DNA of 64,000 bases from Lentzea sp. NBRC 105346. GTDB lineage: Bacteria > Actinomycetota > Actinomycetes > Mycobacteriales > Pseudonocardiaceae. The notes beneath the pieces are model-generated. The model was not told where the DNA came from. It searched no databases and was given only the letters and a program-made list of their open reading frames with translations. This document shows positions 33,000 through 41,339 of this stretch, piece after piece. Position numbers and translations under genes: made by a program. The stretch spans positions 124,001 to 188,000 of the forward strand of contig NZ_BSTQ01000021.1 of the NCBI RefSeq assembly GCF_030269605.1, in the 5' to 3' direction. Numbering within the stretch: position 1 is the first letter of the stretch; the number at the start of each line of letters is the position of its first letter.

Positions 33000-33671
33000 A
33001 TGAGCAGCCCGAAGATCGTCGCCATCCACGGTTCCGAGCGCAACCACGGCAACACGGCCGACGTGCTGGAGTTCGTCGGCAAGGTGCTCGCGGCACGCGG
33101 GGCCGAGCTGGAGGTCGTCCGGCTCGGCGATCTGCGCATGTCGCCCTGCGGGCCGTGCGGTGACTGCAACTCCCGCACGGTCCCATGCGCTCTCCAGGAC
33201 GACATCCCCAAGGTCGTGGAACAGATGGCGAGCGCCGACGGGATCCTCTACACCGCACCGGTGCACGGTTTCGGCACCGGCGCGTTGATGCAGGCGTTCA
33301 TCGAACGCTCGGGCGTCGGGTTCATGCGGTTCGACCGGCCGCTGACGAACAAGGTCGGTGGCGTGATCGTCATCGGCCGGCGGTACAGCCACGCCGAGGT
33401 CTACAACCATCTCGTCACCAACGTGCTGCTCAACCGCATGGTGCTGGTCGGCAGCGGGTTCCCGGCGATCGTCTACGGCAACCAGCCGGGGGATGTGCTG
33501 CACGACGACGAGGGGCTGCAGATGGTCGAGCGCATGGTGAACCGGATGGTGGACATGATCCACGTGTTGCGCGAGCACCGCGAGCTCACCGGGCGCGACG
33601 GCCTCGACACCGAGCTGGCCAACGAGCGCGACGACAAGTGGTTCGCCGCGCGTCAGTCCCCGATCGGATGA
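33000..33671 (+). CDS. NADPH-dependent FMN reductase (flavodoxin-like)
   Basis: 223 residues of the flavodoxin-2/NADPH-FMN-reductase fold: the phosphate-binding loop IHGSERNHGNTADV near the start, the Cys-rich segment SPCGPCGDCNSRTVPCALQDD (about 42-62), and SADGILYTAPVHGFGTGALMQAFIER around the second flavin loop. The Cys cluster resembles iron-sulfur flavoprotein-type members and could bind a cluster or form disulfides. It is the first gene of a run with the ligase, TrpE-like and TrpG-like genes, and could supply reduced flavin to an oxygenase or reduce an intermediate. Confidence 0.87.
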   Translation: MSSPKIVAIHGSERNHGNTADVLEFVGKVLAARGAELEVVRLGDLRMSPCGPCGDCNSRTVPCALQDDIPKVVEQMASADGILYTAPVHGFGTGALMQAFIERSGVGFMRFDRPLTNKVGGVIVIGRRYSHAEVYNHLVTNVLLNRMVLVGSGFPAIVYGNQPGDVLHDDEGLQMVERMVNRMVDMIHVLREHRELTGRDGLDTELANERDDKWFAARQSPIG

Positions 33672-33675
33672 GCCC

Positions 33676-34977
33676 ATGGACCACGCCGAGCTGTGCCGCC
33701 GCTACTACGCCCACGAACTGTCCCAAGTGGACCTGCAACAGTGGCATGCCGAACGACTGGACATCGTGCTGCGCCACGTACGGGAGAAGTCGCCGTTCTA
33801 CAAGGAACATCTGAAGGACGACCTGCCGTTCACCACCAAGGCCGACCTCCGCCGCGAGCTGCACAACGTGCTCAGCGGCGACGTCAGCGAAGCGGCGATC
33901 TACTACGAGACGACCGGCACGACGGGCACTCCCACGCCATGTCCACGCAGCGCCAAGGACATCGAGTGGAGCAACCTGCACGTCGAGCGATCGTGGCGGC
34001 ACATGTTCGCGCACCACTTCGGCGAGCGCATGCCGGTCATCGGGCTGATGGGCCCGTCCGAGCTGTACGCGTTCGGCGACACGTTCGGCGACGTCGCGCA
34101 ACGCATGAGCGCGTGTCATGCCAAGATCTGGCCGGAGTCGAGCCGGGTGGGTTTCGCGAAGGCGTTGCGGCTCATCAAGGAGCTCAACGTCGAGGTGATC
34201 GCGTGCGCGCCCACGTTGTGCCTCAACCTCGCGAAGGCCGCTCTGCACCACGGATATCGACTCGAAGACCTCCCCATCAAGCTCTTCCTCGTGCTGGGCG
34301 AGATCTGCACACCCGAGTTCGCCGCCAACGTAAGGTCGATCTGGGGTGCCGACGTCCTCCCCGGCCTCTACGGCTCGCAAGAGGCACTCGCCATCGCGAC
34401 CGGCTGCGTGCGCAACCGCCTGCACCTGTCCGAACCCAACTACCTGGTCGAGGTGCTGGACTCCGACCCGAGCGGCGCCGGCGAGCTGTGCCTGACCATG
34501 CTGATCGACGGCATCAAACCGTTGATCCGTTACCGCACCGGCGACCTGGTCCGCGTCGGCGGATCGTGTGACTGCGGCATGCCCGGCCGTGTCGTCGAGG
34601 TGATCGGCCGCGTGGATGACCGAATCTCGTTGGGCGACGGTCAGTTCCAGCCCGCGGAGATCGAGTCCGCGATCCTCCAGAACGTCACCGGCTGCCTCGG
34701 CTACCAGGTCGAGATCGACGAGGGCGACCGCGTGACGGTCCGGCTCGACCTGCTCGACGGCAACGAAACCCTGGTGCGACAAGGAATCGTCTCACGGCTG
34801 CGCACGCGGTTCGGGGTAGGTGCGGACATCGCGGTCGACGCCGAGCTGGATCCGATCACCAACACCGGCGCCTTCGTCAGCTGGAAGGCCGCGCGCATCA
34901 AGGACAACCGGACCGCACCGGACCACGTCGTCGAAGCGGCCCGCGCGGCCGCCGCACGGCACTCGTACACCACCTGA
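33676..34977 (+). CDS. Acyl-adenylating ligase, phenylacetate-CoA-ligase-like
   Basis: 433 residues, the length of PaaK-type AMP-forming ligases. Motifs: the opening DIVLRHVREKSPFYKEHL, the phosphate loop YYETTGTTGTPTP, GLYGSQEALAIATGC (adenine-binding), LIRYRTGDLVRVG (ribose Asp) and the C-terminal RVDDRISLGDGQFQPAEIESAI. It activates an aromatic or small acid as an adenylate and passes it to CoA or a carrier protein. Just upstream of TrpE/TrpG-like genes, an anthranilate-type acid from chorismate is a natural candidate substrate; that is inference. Confidence 0.88.
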   Translation: MDHAELCRRYYAHELSQVDLQQWHAERLDIVLRHVREKSPFYKEHLKDDLPFTTKADLRRELHNVLSGDVSEAAIYYETTGTTGTPTPCPRSAKDIEWSNLHVERSWRHMFAHHFGERMPVIGLMGPSELYAFGDTFGDVAQRMSACHAKIWPESSRVGFAKALRLIKELNVEVIACAPTLCLNLAKAALHHGYRLEDLPIKLFLVLGEICTPEFAANVRSIWGADVLPGLYGSQEALAIATGCVRNRLHLSEPNYLVEVLDSDPSGAGELCLTMLIDGIKPLIRYRTGDLVRVGGSCDCGMPGRVVEVIGRVDDRISLGDGQFQPAEIESAILQNVTGCLGYQVEIDEGDRVTVRLDLLDGNETLVRQGIVSRLRTRFGVGADIAVDAELDPITNTGAFVSWKAARIKDNRTAPDHVVEAARAAAARHSYTT

Positions 34978-34991
34978 TTCGGGAGGCCGCG

Positions 34992-36374
34992 ATGGTGTCG
35001 ACGGAACGCAGGGCGCTACCGGCACTCGACCCGCTCACCGCGTACCTGGCACTAGCCGAGCGGTTCGGCGAGGACGAGGTCTACCTGCTCGAATCGCCGT
35101 CCGGACCGGCCACCGACCGACGCCAGGCGGTGGTCGGCTTCGGTGTGCTGCTGACCATCTCGGTAACCGGGACCGATGTCAGCATCACCGGCGAACCGGC
35201 AGTGGTGTCCGCAGTGCGAAACCGGATCTCCGCCGGACTCACCGACCGCCGCCACCTGTGGGAACTGCTGCGCTGCGCGCAGAGCGCGTTCCCCGAGATC
35301 GCGGACCTGGGCTTCCTGTCGTTCTTCGGCTACGACACCGCGCACTACGTAGAGGACCTGCCGCGCACCATCCCGGACTCCTTCGACGCGCCGGACGTGT
35401 GCGTGGTGCTGCACCGCGGCCGCATCCGGATCCCGGTGGACGGCGAAGCCGAACTGATCGTCCACCACAGCGACCTGTGGCCCGACCTGGAGCCTGATGT
35501 CGTTGTCGACGCGCTCTCGATCACTCGCTTCGAGCACGACACGCCCGTCCCGCAGGCTGTATGCCACGACGAGACCGACGAGCCCACCTTCCGCCGCAAC
35601 GTGCGCAAGGCGTTGGACCACATCGCGATCGGCGACATCTACCAGGTGCAGATCGGGCACGAGCTGCGCATCACCAGCCCACTCGCGCCAGCCGAGGTCT
35701 ACCGCCGGCTACGCGACCGCAACCCGTCCCCGTACATGTACCTGGCCCGGTTCGCCGGGCACACGGTAATCGGCGCGAGCCCGGAACTGTTCGTGCGCTT
35801 CGAGGACGGCGTCGCGACCATGCGACCGATCGCGGGCACGATCCCGCTGGACGCCGGGCCAGCGGCGGCCGCGCGGCTACGCGCCGACCCGAAGGAGATC
35901 GCCGAGCACGTGATGCTGGTCGACCTGTGCCGCAACGACATCGGCCGGGTCTGCGACCGCGACACACTCGACGTGCCAGACATGCTGGTAGTCGACCGGT
36001 ACTCGCACGTCGCACATCTGGTGTCGACCGTGGTCGGCCGGGTGTCCGATGTGGACGCCTACGAGGTCGTGCGCGCACTCTTCCCGTCCGGCACGATGAC
36101 CGGCGCACCGAAGATCCGCGCCATGGAGATCATCGAGTCGATCGAGACCAGCCGTCGCGGCCTCTACGCCGGGGCGTTGGGGCTCATCGACTTCGACGGG
36201 ACCGTGAACCTCGCATTGTGCATCCGCAGCCTGACGCACCGGGGCGACACCTACCGCACCAGGGCGTCCGCCGGCGTCGTCGCGGACTCCGATCCGGGCG
36301 CCGAGTGGCGCGAGACGCTGGCCAAGATGAGTGCCGCCTACTGGGCGGTGACCGGGAAGGAGCTGGTCCCGTGA
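34992..36374 (+). CDS. TrpE-like chorismate-utilising enzyme (anthranilate/ADIC synthase component I)
   Basis: 460 residues. The N-terminal TrpE_N-like region (about 1-150) is followed by the chorismate-binding domain: DIYQVQIGHELRI, YMYLARF, GASPELFVRFEDG, RPIAGTIPLDAG, ELVDLCRND-type VDLCRNDIGRV, FPSGTMTGAPKIRAMEIIES and the final AGVVADSDPGAEW. The PIAGT motif (not the PIKGT of aminodeoxychorismate synthases) points to ortho amination as in anthranilate or ADIC synthase. GGGAGG precedes the ATG. Separate from a trp operon and beside a ligase, it is probably a secondary-metabolism copy. Confidence 0.9.
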   Translation: MVSTERRALPALDPLTAYLALAERFGEDEVYLLESPSGPATDRRQAVVGFGVLLTISVTGTDVSITGEPAVVSAVRNRISAGLTDRRHLWELLRCAQSAFPEIADLGFLSFFGYDTAHYVEDLPRTIPDSFDAPDVCVVLHRGRIRIPVDGEAELIVHHSDLWPDLEPDVVVDALSITRFEHDTPVPQAVCHDETDEPTFRRNVRKALDHIAIGDIYQVQIGHELRITSPLAPAEVYRRLRDRNPSPYMYLARFAGHTVIGASPELFVRFEDGVATMRPIAGTIPLDAGPAAAARLRADPKEIAEHVMLVDLCRNDIGRVCDRDTLDVPDMLVVDRYSHVAHLVSTVVGRVSDVDAYEVVRALFPSGTMTGAPKIRAMEIIESIETSRRGLYAGALGLIDFDGTVNLALCIRSLTHRGDTYRTRASAGVVADSDPGAEWRETLAKMSAAYWAVTGKELVP

Positions 36375-36958
36375 GGACCCTGGTGGTCGACGCCTACGAC
36401 AGTTTCGTGCACATCATCCGGCAGTACCTCGAGACTCTCGACGCCCAGCCGATCGTCATCCGCTCCAACGAGCTGACGCACGCCGACGTGTGCGCGATGA
36501 GCCCGGACCTGATCGTCCTCGGCCCCGGTCCAGGCCACCCGTCAGCGTCCGGGCACGTCGAGCTCGTGCACCGGTTCGCCGACGAGGTCCCGATGCTCGG
36601 CGTGTGCCTTGGCCACCAGGCCATCGGGCTCGCGCATGGCGCCGAGGTCCGGCCCGCCACGCACCTCGTGCACGGCAAGACCAGCCCGGTGCGGCACGAC
36701 GGGGACGGCGTGTTCCACGGCCTGCCCAGCCCGTTCGAGGCCACCCGCTACCACTCCCTGATCGTCGTTTCGGAGTCCGTTCCCGACGCTCTCGAGGTGA
36801 CCGCTCACGCCGAGGACGACGGCTACGTGATGGGCCTGCGGCACCGCACCCTGCCGCTCGAGTCCGTGCAGTTCCATCCGGAGAGCATCACGACGGACCA
36901 CGGCCTGCGCCTGTTCGGCAACTTCGTCAGCACCTGGGCGGCACAACGGATCGCATAA
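36371..36958 (+). CDS. TrpG/PabA-like glutamine amidotransferase
   Basis: 195 residues, class I glutamine amidotransferase: DAYDSFVHIIRQYL, the oxyanion GPGPGHPSASG, nucleophile Cys in GVCLGHQAIG (about residue 79), MGLRHRTLPLESVQFHPES with catalytic His and Glu. It feeds ammonia to the TrpE-like synthase. The GTG start overlaps the synthase stop (GTGA at 36371-36374), so the two subunits are made in a fixed ratio. It is the last gene of the 33000-36958 operon. Confidence 0.92.
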   Translation: MRTLVVDAYDSFVHIIRQYLETLDAQPIVIRSNELTHADVCAMSPDLIVLGPGPGHPSASGHVELVHRFADEVPMLGVCLGHQAIGLAHGAEVRPATHLVHGKTSPVRHDGDGVFHGLPSPFEATRYHSLIVVSESVPDALEVTAHAEDDGYVMGLRHRTLPLESVQFHPESITTDHGLRLFGNFVSTWAAQRIA

Positions 36959-37120
36959 CAAAATACAGCCCCGCACCCGGAAAGTTGTATTCAGCGGTCT
37001 ATACCACAGACCATGGAATAGTCATCTCAATAGGCCGAACATGTCGCACACTCGACATCGCACCTGATAGCGTCGCCGCCCTCCGAAATCCTTCATCGCA
37101 ATACCTCCTCCAGGAGAACG
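36959..37120. promoter_or_regulatory. AT-rich intergenic region upstream of the STAND cassette
   Basis: These 162 bases are clearly more AT-rich than their surroundings (for example CTATACCACAGACCATGGAA and TAGTCATCTCAATAGG). They begin with an AATACA...TGTATT inverted pair just after the amidotransferase stop and end with AGGAG before the GTG of the next gene. It most likely holds the terminator of the TrpG operon and the promoter of the 37121-41336 cassette. No coding potential is seen. Confidence 0.5.
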
Positions 37121-39214
37121 GTGTCCGAGGAAAATACATCAGCGACTGATACTGGCCAAAATATGGCCTATTCCCTGCGTGTCGAGAGCGCGAACAGCGG
37201 GCAGATCGTCGTCGGCGAGAACAACATCGTGATCAACGCCGCGGACGGTTCGTCGATCACATTGCACGAAGGCCGCCCACCTGTCGTCCGGAAACGCACC
37301 AGGCCTGTGGCGCGCCCCCTGCCCAGGCGTGGCCCGAACCTGATCGGCCGTGACGACGAGCTCGACCGGATCGATCGGGCCGTCGCCGAGGGCAGGCCGG
37401 TGCGCGTTTCGGGGCCGCCTGGCTGCGGAAAGTCGGCGTTGTTGCGTCATGTCGCGCTCCGGCGGGCGGCGTCGGGTGAGGACGTGGTGTTCCTTTCCGC
37501 GGCGGGACTCGATCCGCGCGACCTGGTGCAGGAGTTGTTCCAGGCCTGCTATGACGCGGACGACTACCTGCCGGACCCGGATCGGCTGCGGCGACTCATG
37601 GGGTCGATCAAAGCCGTTGTGGTAGTCGACGATTTCGACGGCTCGCCCGAGGATGCCGCCGCACTGTTGGACGCCTGCCCAGCTTGTGACGTGATTGTCG
37701 CTTCCCGACGTCCAGGCGCATTCGCGGGCGGAACCGCGATAGTTCTGGAAGGGCTGAGTCAGGCGGACTCTTCGGCCTTGCTCACGGCGGAACTGGGCCG
37801 ATCGTTGCTGCCGGACGAGACCGGTCCCGCGGAGCAACTGTGGCAGACATCCGGGGGCTGTCCGCTCGCATTGGTCCAGGCGGTAGCCGCGCTGAAATCA
37901 TCCGCAAGGCTCACACTCGACGCCACTCCGCCGGTGCTGGCGTCCGCCCTGGCTTCCCGCCTTACCGAACCTGCTCGGCGCACGTTGTCCCTGTTGGCGG
38001 CACTGACGGATGTCGAGGTTCCGGACGCCTGCCTGATCGCGTTGGCAGCAGGGGATTCCGCACTCGCGGAACTCCGCGACGCCCGGCTGCTCGCATCCGG
38101 CCCGGTCGGCCACCGCGTGGCGGGCGACCTGGCCGTGCTCGTCGCCGAGCAGGTCGCCGCGAGGCCGAACCCGGAGACACTCGCCGCCGAGCTCGTCACG
38201 TGGATGCGTGGTCGTGCGACCTTGCGGGACATCGCCGATGCCGGCCCCGTCATCCTGCAGGTGCTCCGCCTGTGTACAGCACAGGAACAGCACGCCGCCG
38301 TCGTGACACTGGCCCGTATCACCGCGCCGGTTCTGCAGCGCACCTTGCGTTGGGGCGGCTGGCGTGAGGTGCTGGCGCTCGGTCGCACATCCTCGCAACG
38401 GATCGGCTCCGCGGCCGATGAGGCGTACTTCGCACAGGAAGACACGATTCGCCGGAAAGCCCTGGGCGTGGGGCTGGCCACGGGAGCGGCGATCGGCGGC
38501 GCGTACTCGGCCGCGACCAGCGGCGCGACGACCACGGGTTCAAGGACGAACGGCCCCGCGGACACCATGAGATCAGGGCCCACCGCACCAGCCGTCGTGG
38601 GCACCGCCGCCGCGGCGATCACGGTCGCCGCGATTGTCGGCGCCGTCGCGCTGGCAGGCGAATCAGGCCCCCGCAGCACCGAAACCGTCGCGCGGGCCAC
38701 CACCGTTCCGACTACGACGAGGCCGATTCCGACGCCGCCCACGTCGGTTCGCGTGATCGCGGGACCGACGACCACACCGCCTCCCGTATTCGATCAGCAG
38801 CCGACGAACGAACCTACGATCGGCACACCGGGCTGCGCCGGCGGCGGTGCCCCGGAACCGCTCGAGTTCGAGACCGTTCCGGTCGGCCGGACGAGCGTGG
38901 TGCCATGGACGTTCACTCTCGGCACCTGCTGGCCACCGGAGGGCGCGAACACGGCGGCGATGCGGATCGAGGGGCAAGGCTTCACCTTCACGCGGAACCC
39001 GGCGACGTGCCCGAGCCCGCTTCCCCGCTTCGGCTCGTGCGATGTGGACATCACGTTCCGGCCGGTCGCGGGAAGAACGGACTACACCGCATTGCTTTTC
39101 GTGCCCGAGATGGGCGCTCCGAACAAGGGCGCCGAGCAGCCACTCCACGGCCAGGCGGCGACGTCCCCGAGCTCCAAACCGCAGAACACCACATCGGGCA
39201 CACCCACCTCGTGA
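37121..39214 (+). CDS. Membrane-anchored STAND/NLR-like ATPase with N-terminal RHIM/PP-like motif
   Basis: 697 residues. An N-terminal motif SGQIVVGENNIVI (26-38) resembles RHIM/PP-type amyloid motifs. A STAND-type P-loop module follows: LIGRDDELDRID, Walker A GPPGCGKS (98-105), Walker B AVVVVDDFD (165-173), VASRRPG, then a helical region to about 450. One transmembrane helix (about 489-513) leads to a Thr/Pro-rich linker and a C-terminal Ig/ASH-like beta domain (about 580-665) with conserved Cys. The topology would put the ATPase and motif inside and the Ig-like domain outside. This suggests a surface-sensing signalling ATPase that nucleates a partner sharing the motif (39229-39459). No LRR or WD sensor repeats are seen. 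Confidence 0.8.
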   Translation: MSEENTSATDTGQNMAYSLRVESANSGQIVVGENNIVINAADGSSITLHEGRPPVVRKRTRPVARPLPRRGPNLIGRDDELDRIDRAVAEGRPVRVSGPPGCGKSALLRHVALRRAASGEDVVFLSAAGLDPRDLVQELFQACYDADDYLPDPDRLRRLMGSIKAVVVVDDFDGSPEDAAALLDACPACDVIVASRRPGAFAGGTAIVLEGLSQADSSALLTAELGRSLLPDETGPAEQLWQTSGGCPLALVQAVAALKSSARLTLDATPPVLASALASRLTEPARRTLSLLAALTDVEVPDACLIALAAGDSALAELRDARLLASGPVGHRVAGDLAVLVAEQVAARPNPETLAAELVTWMRGRATLRDIADAGPVILQVLRLCTAQEQHAAVVTLARITAPVLQRTLRWGGWREVLALGRTSSQRIGSAADEAYFAQEDTIRRKALGVGLATGAAIGGAYSAATSGATTTGSRTNGPADTMRSGPTAPAVVGTAAAAITVAAIVGAVALAGESGPRSTETVARATTVPTTTRPIPTPPTSVRVIAGPTTTPPPVFDQQPTNEPTIGTPGCAGGGAPEPLEFETVPVGRTSVVPWTFTLGTCWPPEGANTAAMRIEGQGFTFTRNPATCPSPLPRFGSCDVDITFRPVAGRTDYTALLFVPEMGAPNKGAEQPLHGQAATSPSSKPQNTTSGTPTS

Positions 39215-39228
39215 ATCGGAGGAGACCC

Positions 39229-39459
39229 ATGAAGCACGACAACCGTCTCGACATCCACATCGACGGCGACGTCAGCGGACAGATCATCGCGGGCGACAAC
39301 AACACCGTCATCCGTGGGAGCGGCACCGCTCGCGAACGATCTGACAGCCACAACTCGGCCACGGGCTCCACCACCGGCCACAGCATGCAGGCCGGAACGA
39401 TCAGCGGGGACGTCCACTTCCACCAGGCCGCCGATGACGCGGCCGGGCAGGATTCATGA
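39229..39459 (+). CDS. 76-residue protein with RHIM/PP-like and QAG-x-ISG motifs
   Basis: Small, hydrophilic, low-complexity protein. Residues 16-28 (SGQIIAGDNNTVI) match the N-terminal motif of the adjacent ATPase almost position by position. Residues 53-65 (MQAGTISGDVHFH) form a second beta-prone motif of a type often seen in actinomycete signalling proteins. The two are joined by a Ser/Thr-rich linker. It has no enzymatic domain, so an adaptor or prion-like signal carrier between the ATPase and another protein is inferred. A strong site GGAGGAG (39218-39224) precedes the ATG. Its stop overlaps the next gene (ATGA at 39456). Confidence 0.8.
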   Translation: MKHDNRLDIHIDGDVSGQIIAGDNNTVIRGSGTARERSDSHNSATGSTTGHSMQAGTISGDVHFHQAADDAAGQDS

Positions 39460-41336
39460 GCGGTTCCATGGGACGACTTCCGCTTGCGATGCACCGTGCG
39501 ATCCTCATCGTGGACGTCGAAGGGTTCAGCGATCGGCGCAGGACGCACTCGCATCAGATGGCCGTACGAGATGGCATGTACCGGGTGTTGCGTGAGGCGT
39601 TCTCCCGTTCGCGGATTCCCTGGGACGACTGCTACCGAGAGGATCGCGGCGACGGCGTGCTGATCCTGGTCCCCCCAGAGGTGCCCAAGAGCCTGCTGAC
39701 CGGGCCCTTGCCCGGTGCGATCGTGGCGGGCCTGCGCAGGCACAACGCGGTGAGCTGCCCCGAGGCGCGGATGAGGCTTCGCCTGGCCGTGCACGCGGGC
39801 GAGGTTCTCCAGGACGACACCGGCGTGGTGGGCTCGGCCGTCATCCACGCCTTTCGCCTGAGTGATGTGCGGGCGTTGAAATCCGCGCTCGCCGGCTCGC
39901 CGGGAGTGCTCGCGGTCGTGGTGTCGGACTGGATCTACCACGAGGTCGTGCGGCACAACCCGGCGATCATGCCGGACGACTACCGGGAGATCCAGGTCGC
40001 GGAAAAAGAAGCACGGGCGACAGCATGGATCCACATTCCCGATCACCCGGCCGGCCGGCCCGACGTGATTCGTCCGGGACGCGGCCTGCAGACACTGCCG
40101 CCGTCGGTGTGGGCGTCGGCGGAGGTTCGGGAAGCGGCCTGCCTCGGTGTCGTCGGCTCGATTGTCGCGACCGCACGCCGGGCACACGGCCTCACCCAGG
40201 CCCGGCTCGGCGCGATGGCAGGTCTTTCGAAACACGCGATCGGCCGCCTCGAGGCTCACGGCGGCCGCGTGCACGACATACGTGTCCTGCGCACGCTTCA
40301 GCGAGTACTCGGCATCCCTGCCCACCTGCTCGGTCTCACGGACCAGGCCGTGCTGGTCCGTCCCCAGGCCGCACAACAACTGTTGGGCGAAGTTCCCAGC
40401 GCACACGCGTCCGTCGCGGTCGATGGCCACGCGCTGCTCTCGCTGTTGTCGATCGACCCGACGACCACCCATCACCTCCTCGTCCTGCGCCGCGTGGTCA
40501 ACGACGCGGACAACTACGGCCGCCCCGCGGCGCTCAAGCCCACGGTTCGTGAACTCTGCGAGTTCACCGACCGGCTTCGGCGGTCGGCATCGGGAGAGTT
40601 CCGGCGACAACTGCTCGCGGTCGGTGCGGTGTACGCGGAGTTCTACGGCTGGCTCCACGAACAGACGCACGACCTGCGTGAAGCGACGTACTGGACCACG
40701 CAGGCGCTGCAGCAGGCACAGGCGGCCGACGATCCGGATGCGATCGCGTACGCAACTGTGCGCATGGCCGAACTCGCCGCGTTGGAAGAGGACAACGATC
40801 GCGTGATGGGGCTCTTGCGGGCCGCGAAGCAGACCAGCGGGGTGAGTCCCGTGGTGCGGGCCATGCTGCTGCGGCAGGAGGCGTCCGCGCTGTCCCGTGC
40901 TGGTGACCGGTCCTGTATGAACACCCTCGACGAAGCGAAGAAGCTGGTCGGGAATCGGCAGATGAGCAACGCGGACGAGTACGAGATCGGATACTGCTTC
41001 ACCGAGCGGCACCTCGACGTGCAGCGGGGCGCTTGCCTGCTCCGGCTGGGCGAGCTGGACGAGGCGATCATCCACTACGAGCACCTTCGCTGGGGCAACG
41101 TCTGTCAGTGGGAACGAGGCGTGCACACCGCGAAGCTCGCCGTCGCCCATGCCTTCGCCGGCGACCTCGAGCAAACCGTCCTCATCGCGTCCGAAGCGTT
41201 GGAGCTGGCACGCAGCACCGGATCCACAGTGATCACCAGGGAGCTGCGGGCACTCGCCCCCTGGATCACCGACCCGAAAATCGCCGAAGTCGCCGAGAAC
41301 GCGAATGTGCTGCACGCGAATCAGGCGCGCACCTGA
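39456..41336 (+). CDS. Nucleotidyl-cyclase-like/XRE-HTH/TPR regulatory protein
   Basis: 626 residues. An N-terminal class III cyclase-like domain (about 10-200) has the first metal Asp in LIVDVEGFSD and the second in EDRGDGVLILVP. The usual Asn of the NxxxR motif seems replaced (VIHAFRL, Arg kept), so cyclase activity is doubtful. An XRE-type HTH (about 232-290) has HGLTQARLGAMAGLSKHAIGRLE. The C-terminal ~300 residues are TPR-like helices. The ATG overlaps the 76-residue gene. It probably acts as the regulator or output of the cassette; whether it makes a nucleotide signal is open. Confidence 0.8.
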   Translation: MSGSMGRLPLAMHRAILIVDVEGFSDRRRTHSHQMAVRDGMYRVLREAFSRSRIPWDDCYREDRGDGVLILVPPEVPKSLLTGPLPGAIVAGLRRHNAVSCPEARMRLRLAVHAGEVLQDDTGVVGSAVIHAFRLSDVRALKSALAGSPGVLAVVVSDWIYHEVVRHNPAIMPDDYREIQVAEKEARATAWIHIPDHPAGRPDVIRPGRGLQTLPPSVWASAEVREAACLGVVGSIVATARRAHGLTQARLGAMAGLSKHAIGRLEAHGGRVHDIRVLRTLQRVLGIPAHLLGLTDQAVLVRPQAAQQLLGEVPSAHASVAVDGHALLSLLSIDPTTTHHLLVLRRVVNDADNYGRPAALKPTVRELCEFTDRLRRSASGEFRRQLLAVGAVYAEFYGWLHEQTHDLREATYWTTQALQQAQAADDPDAIAYATVRMAELAALEEDNDRVMGLLRAAKQTSGVSPVVRAMLLRQEASALSRAGDRSCMNTLDEAKKLVGNRQMSNADEYEIGYCFTERHLDVQRGACLLRLGELDEAIIHYEHLRWGNVCQWERGVHTAKLAVAHAFAGDLEQTVLIASEALELARSTGSTVITRELRALAPWITDPKIAEVAENANVLHANQART

Positions 41337-41339
41337 CCG

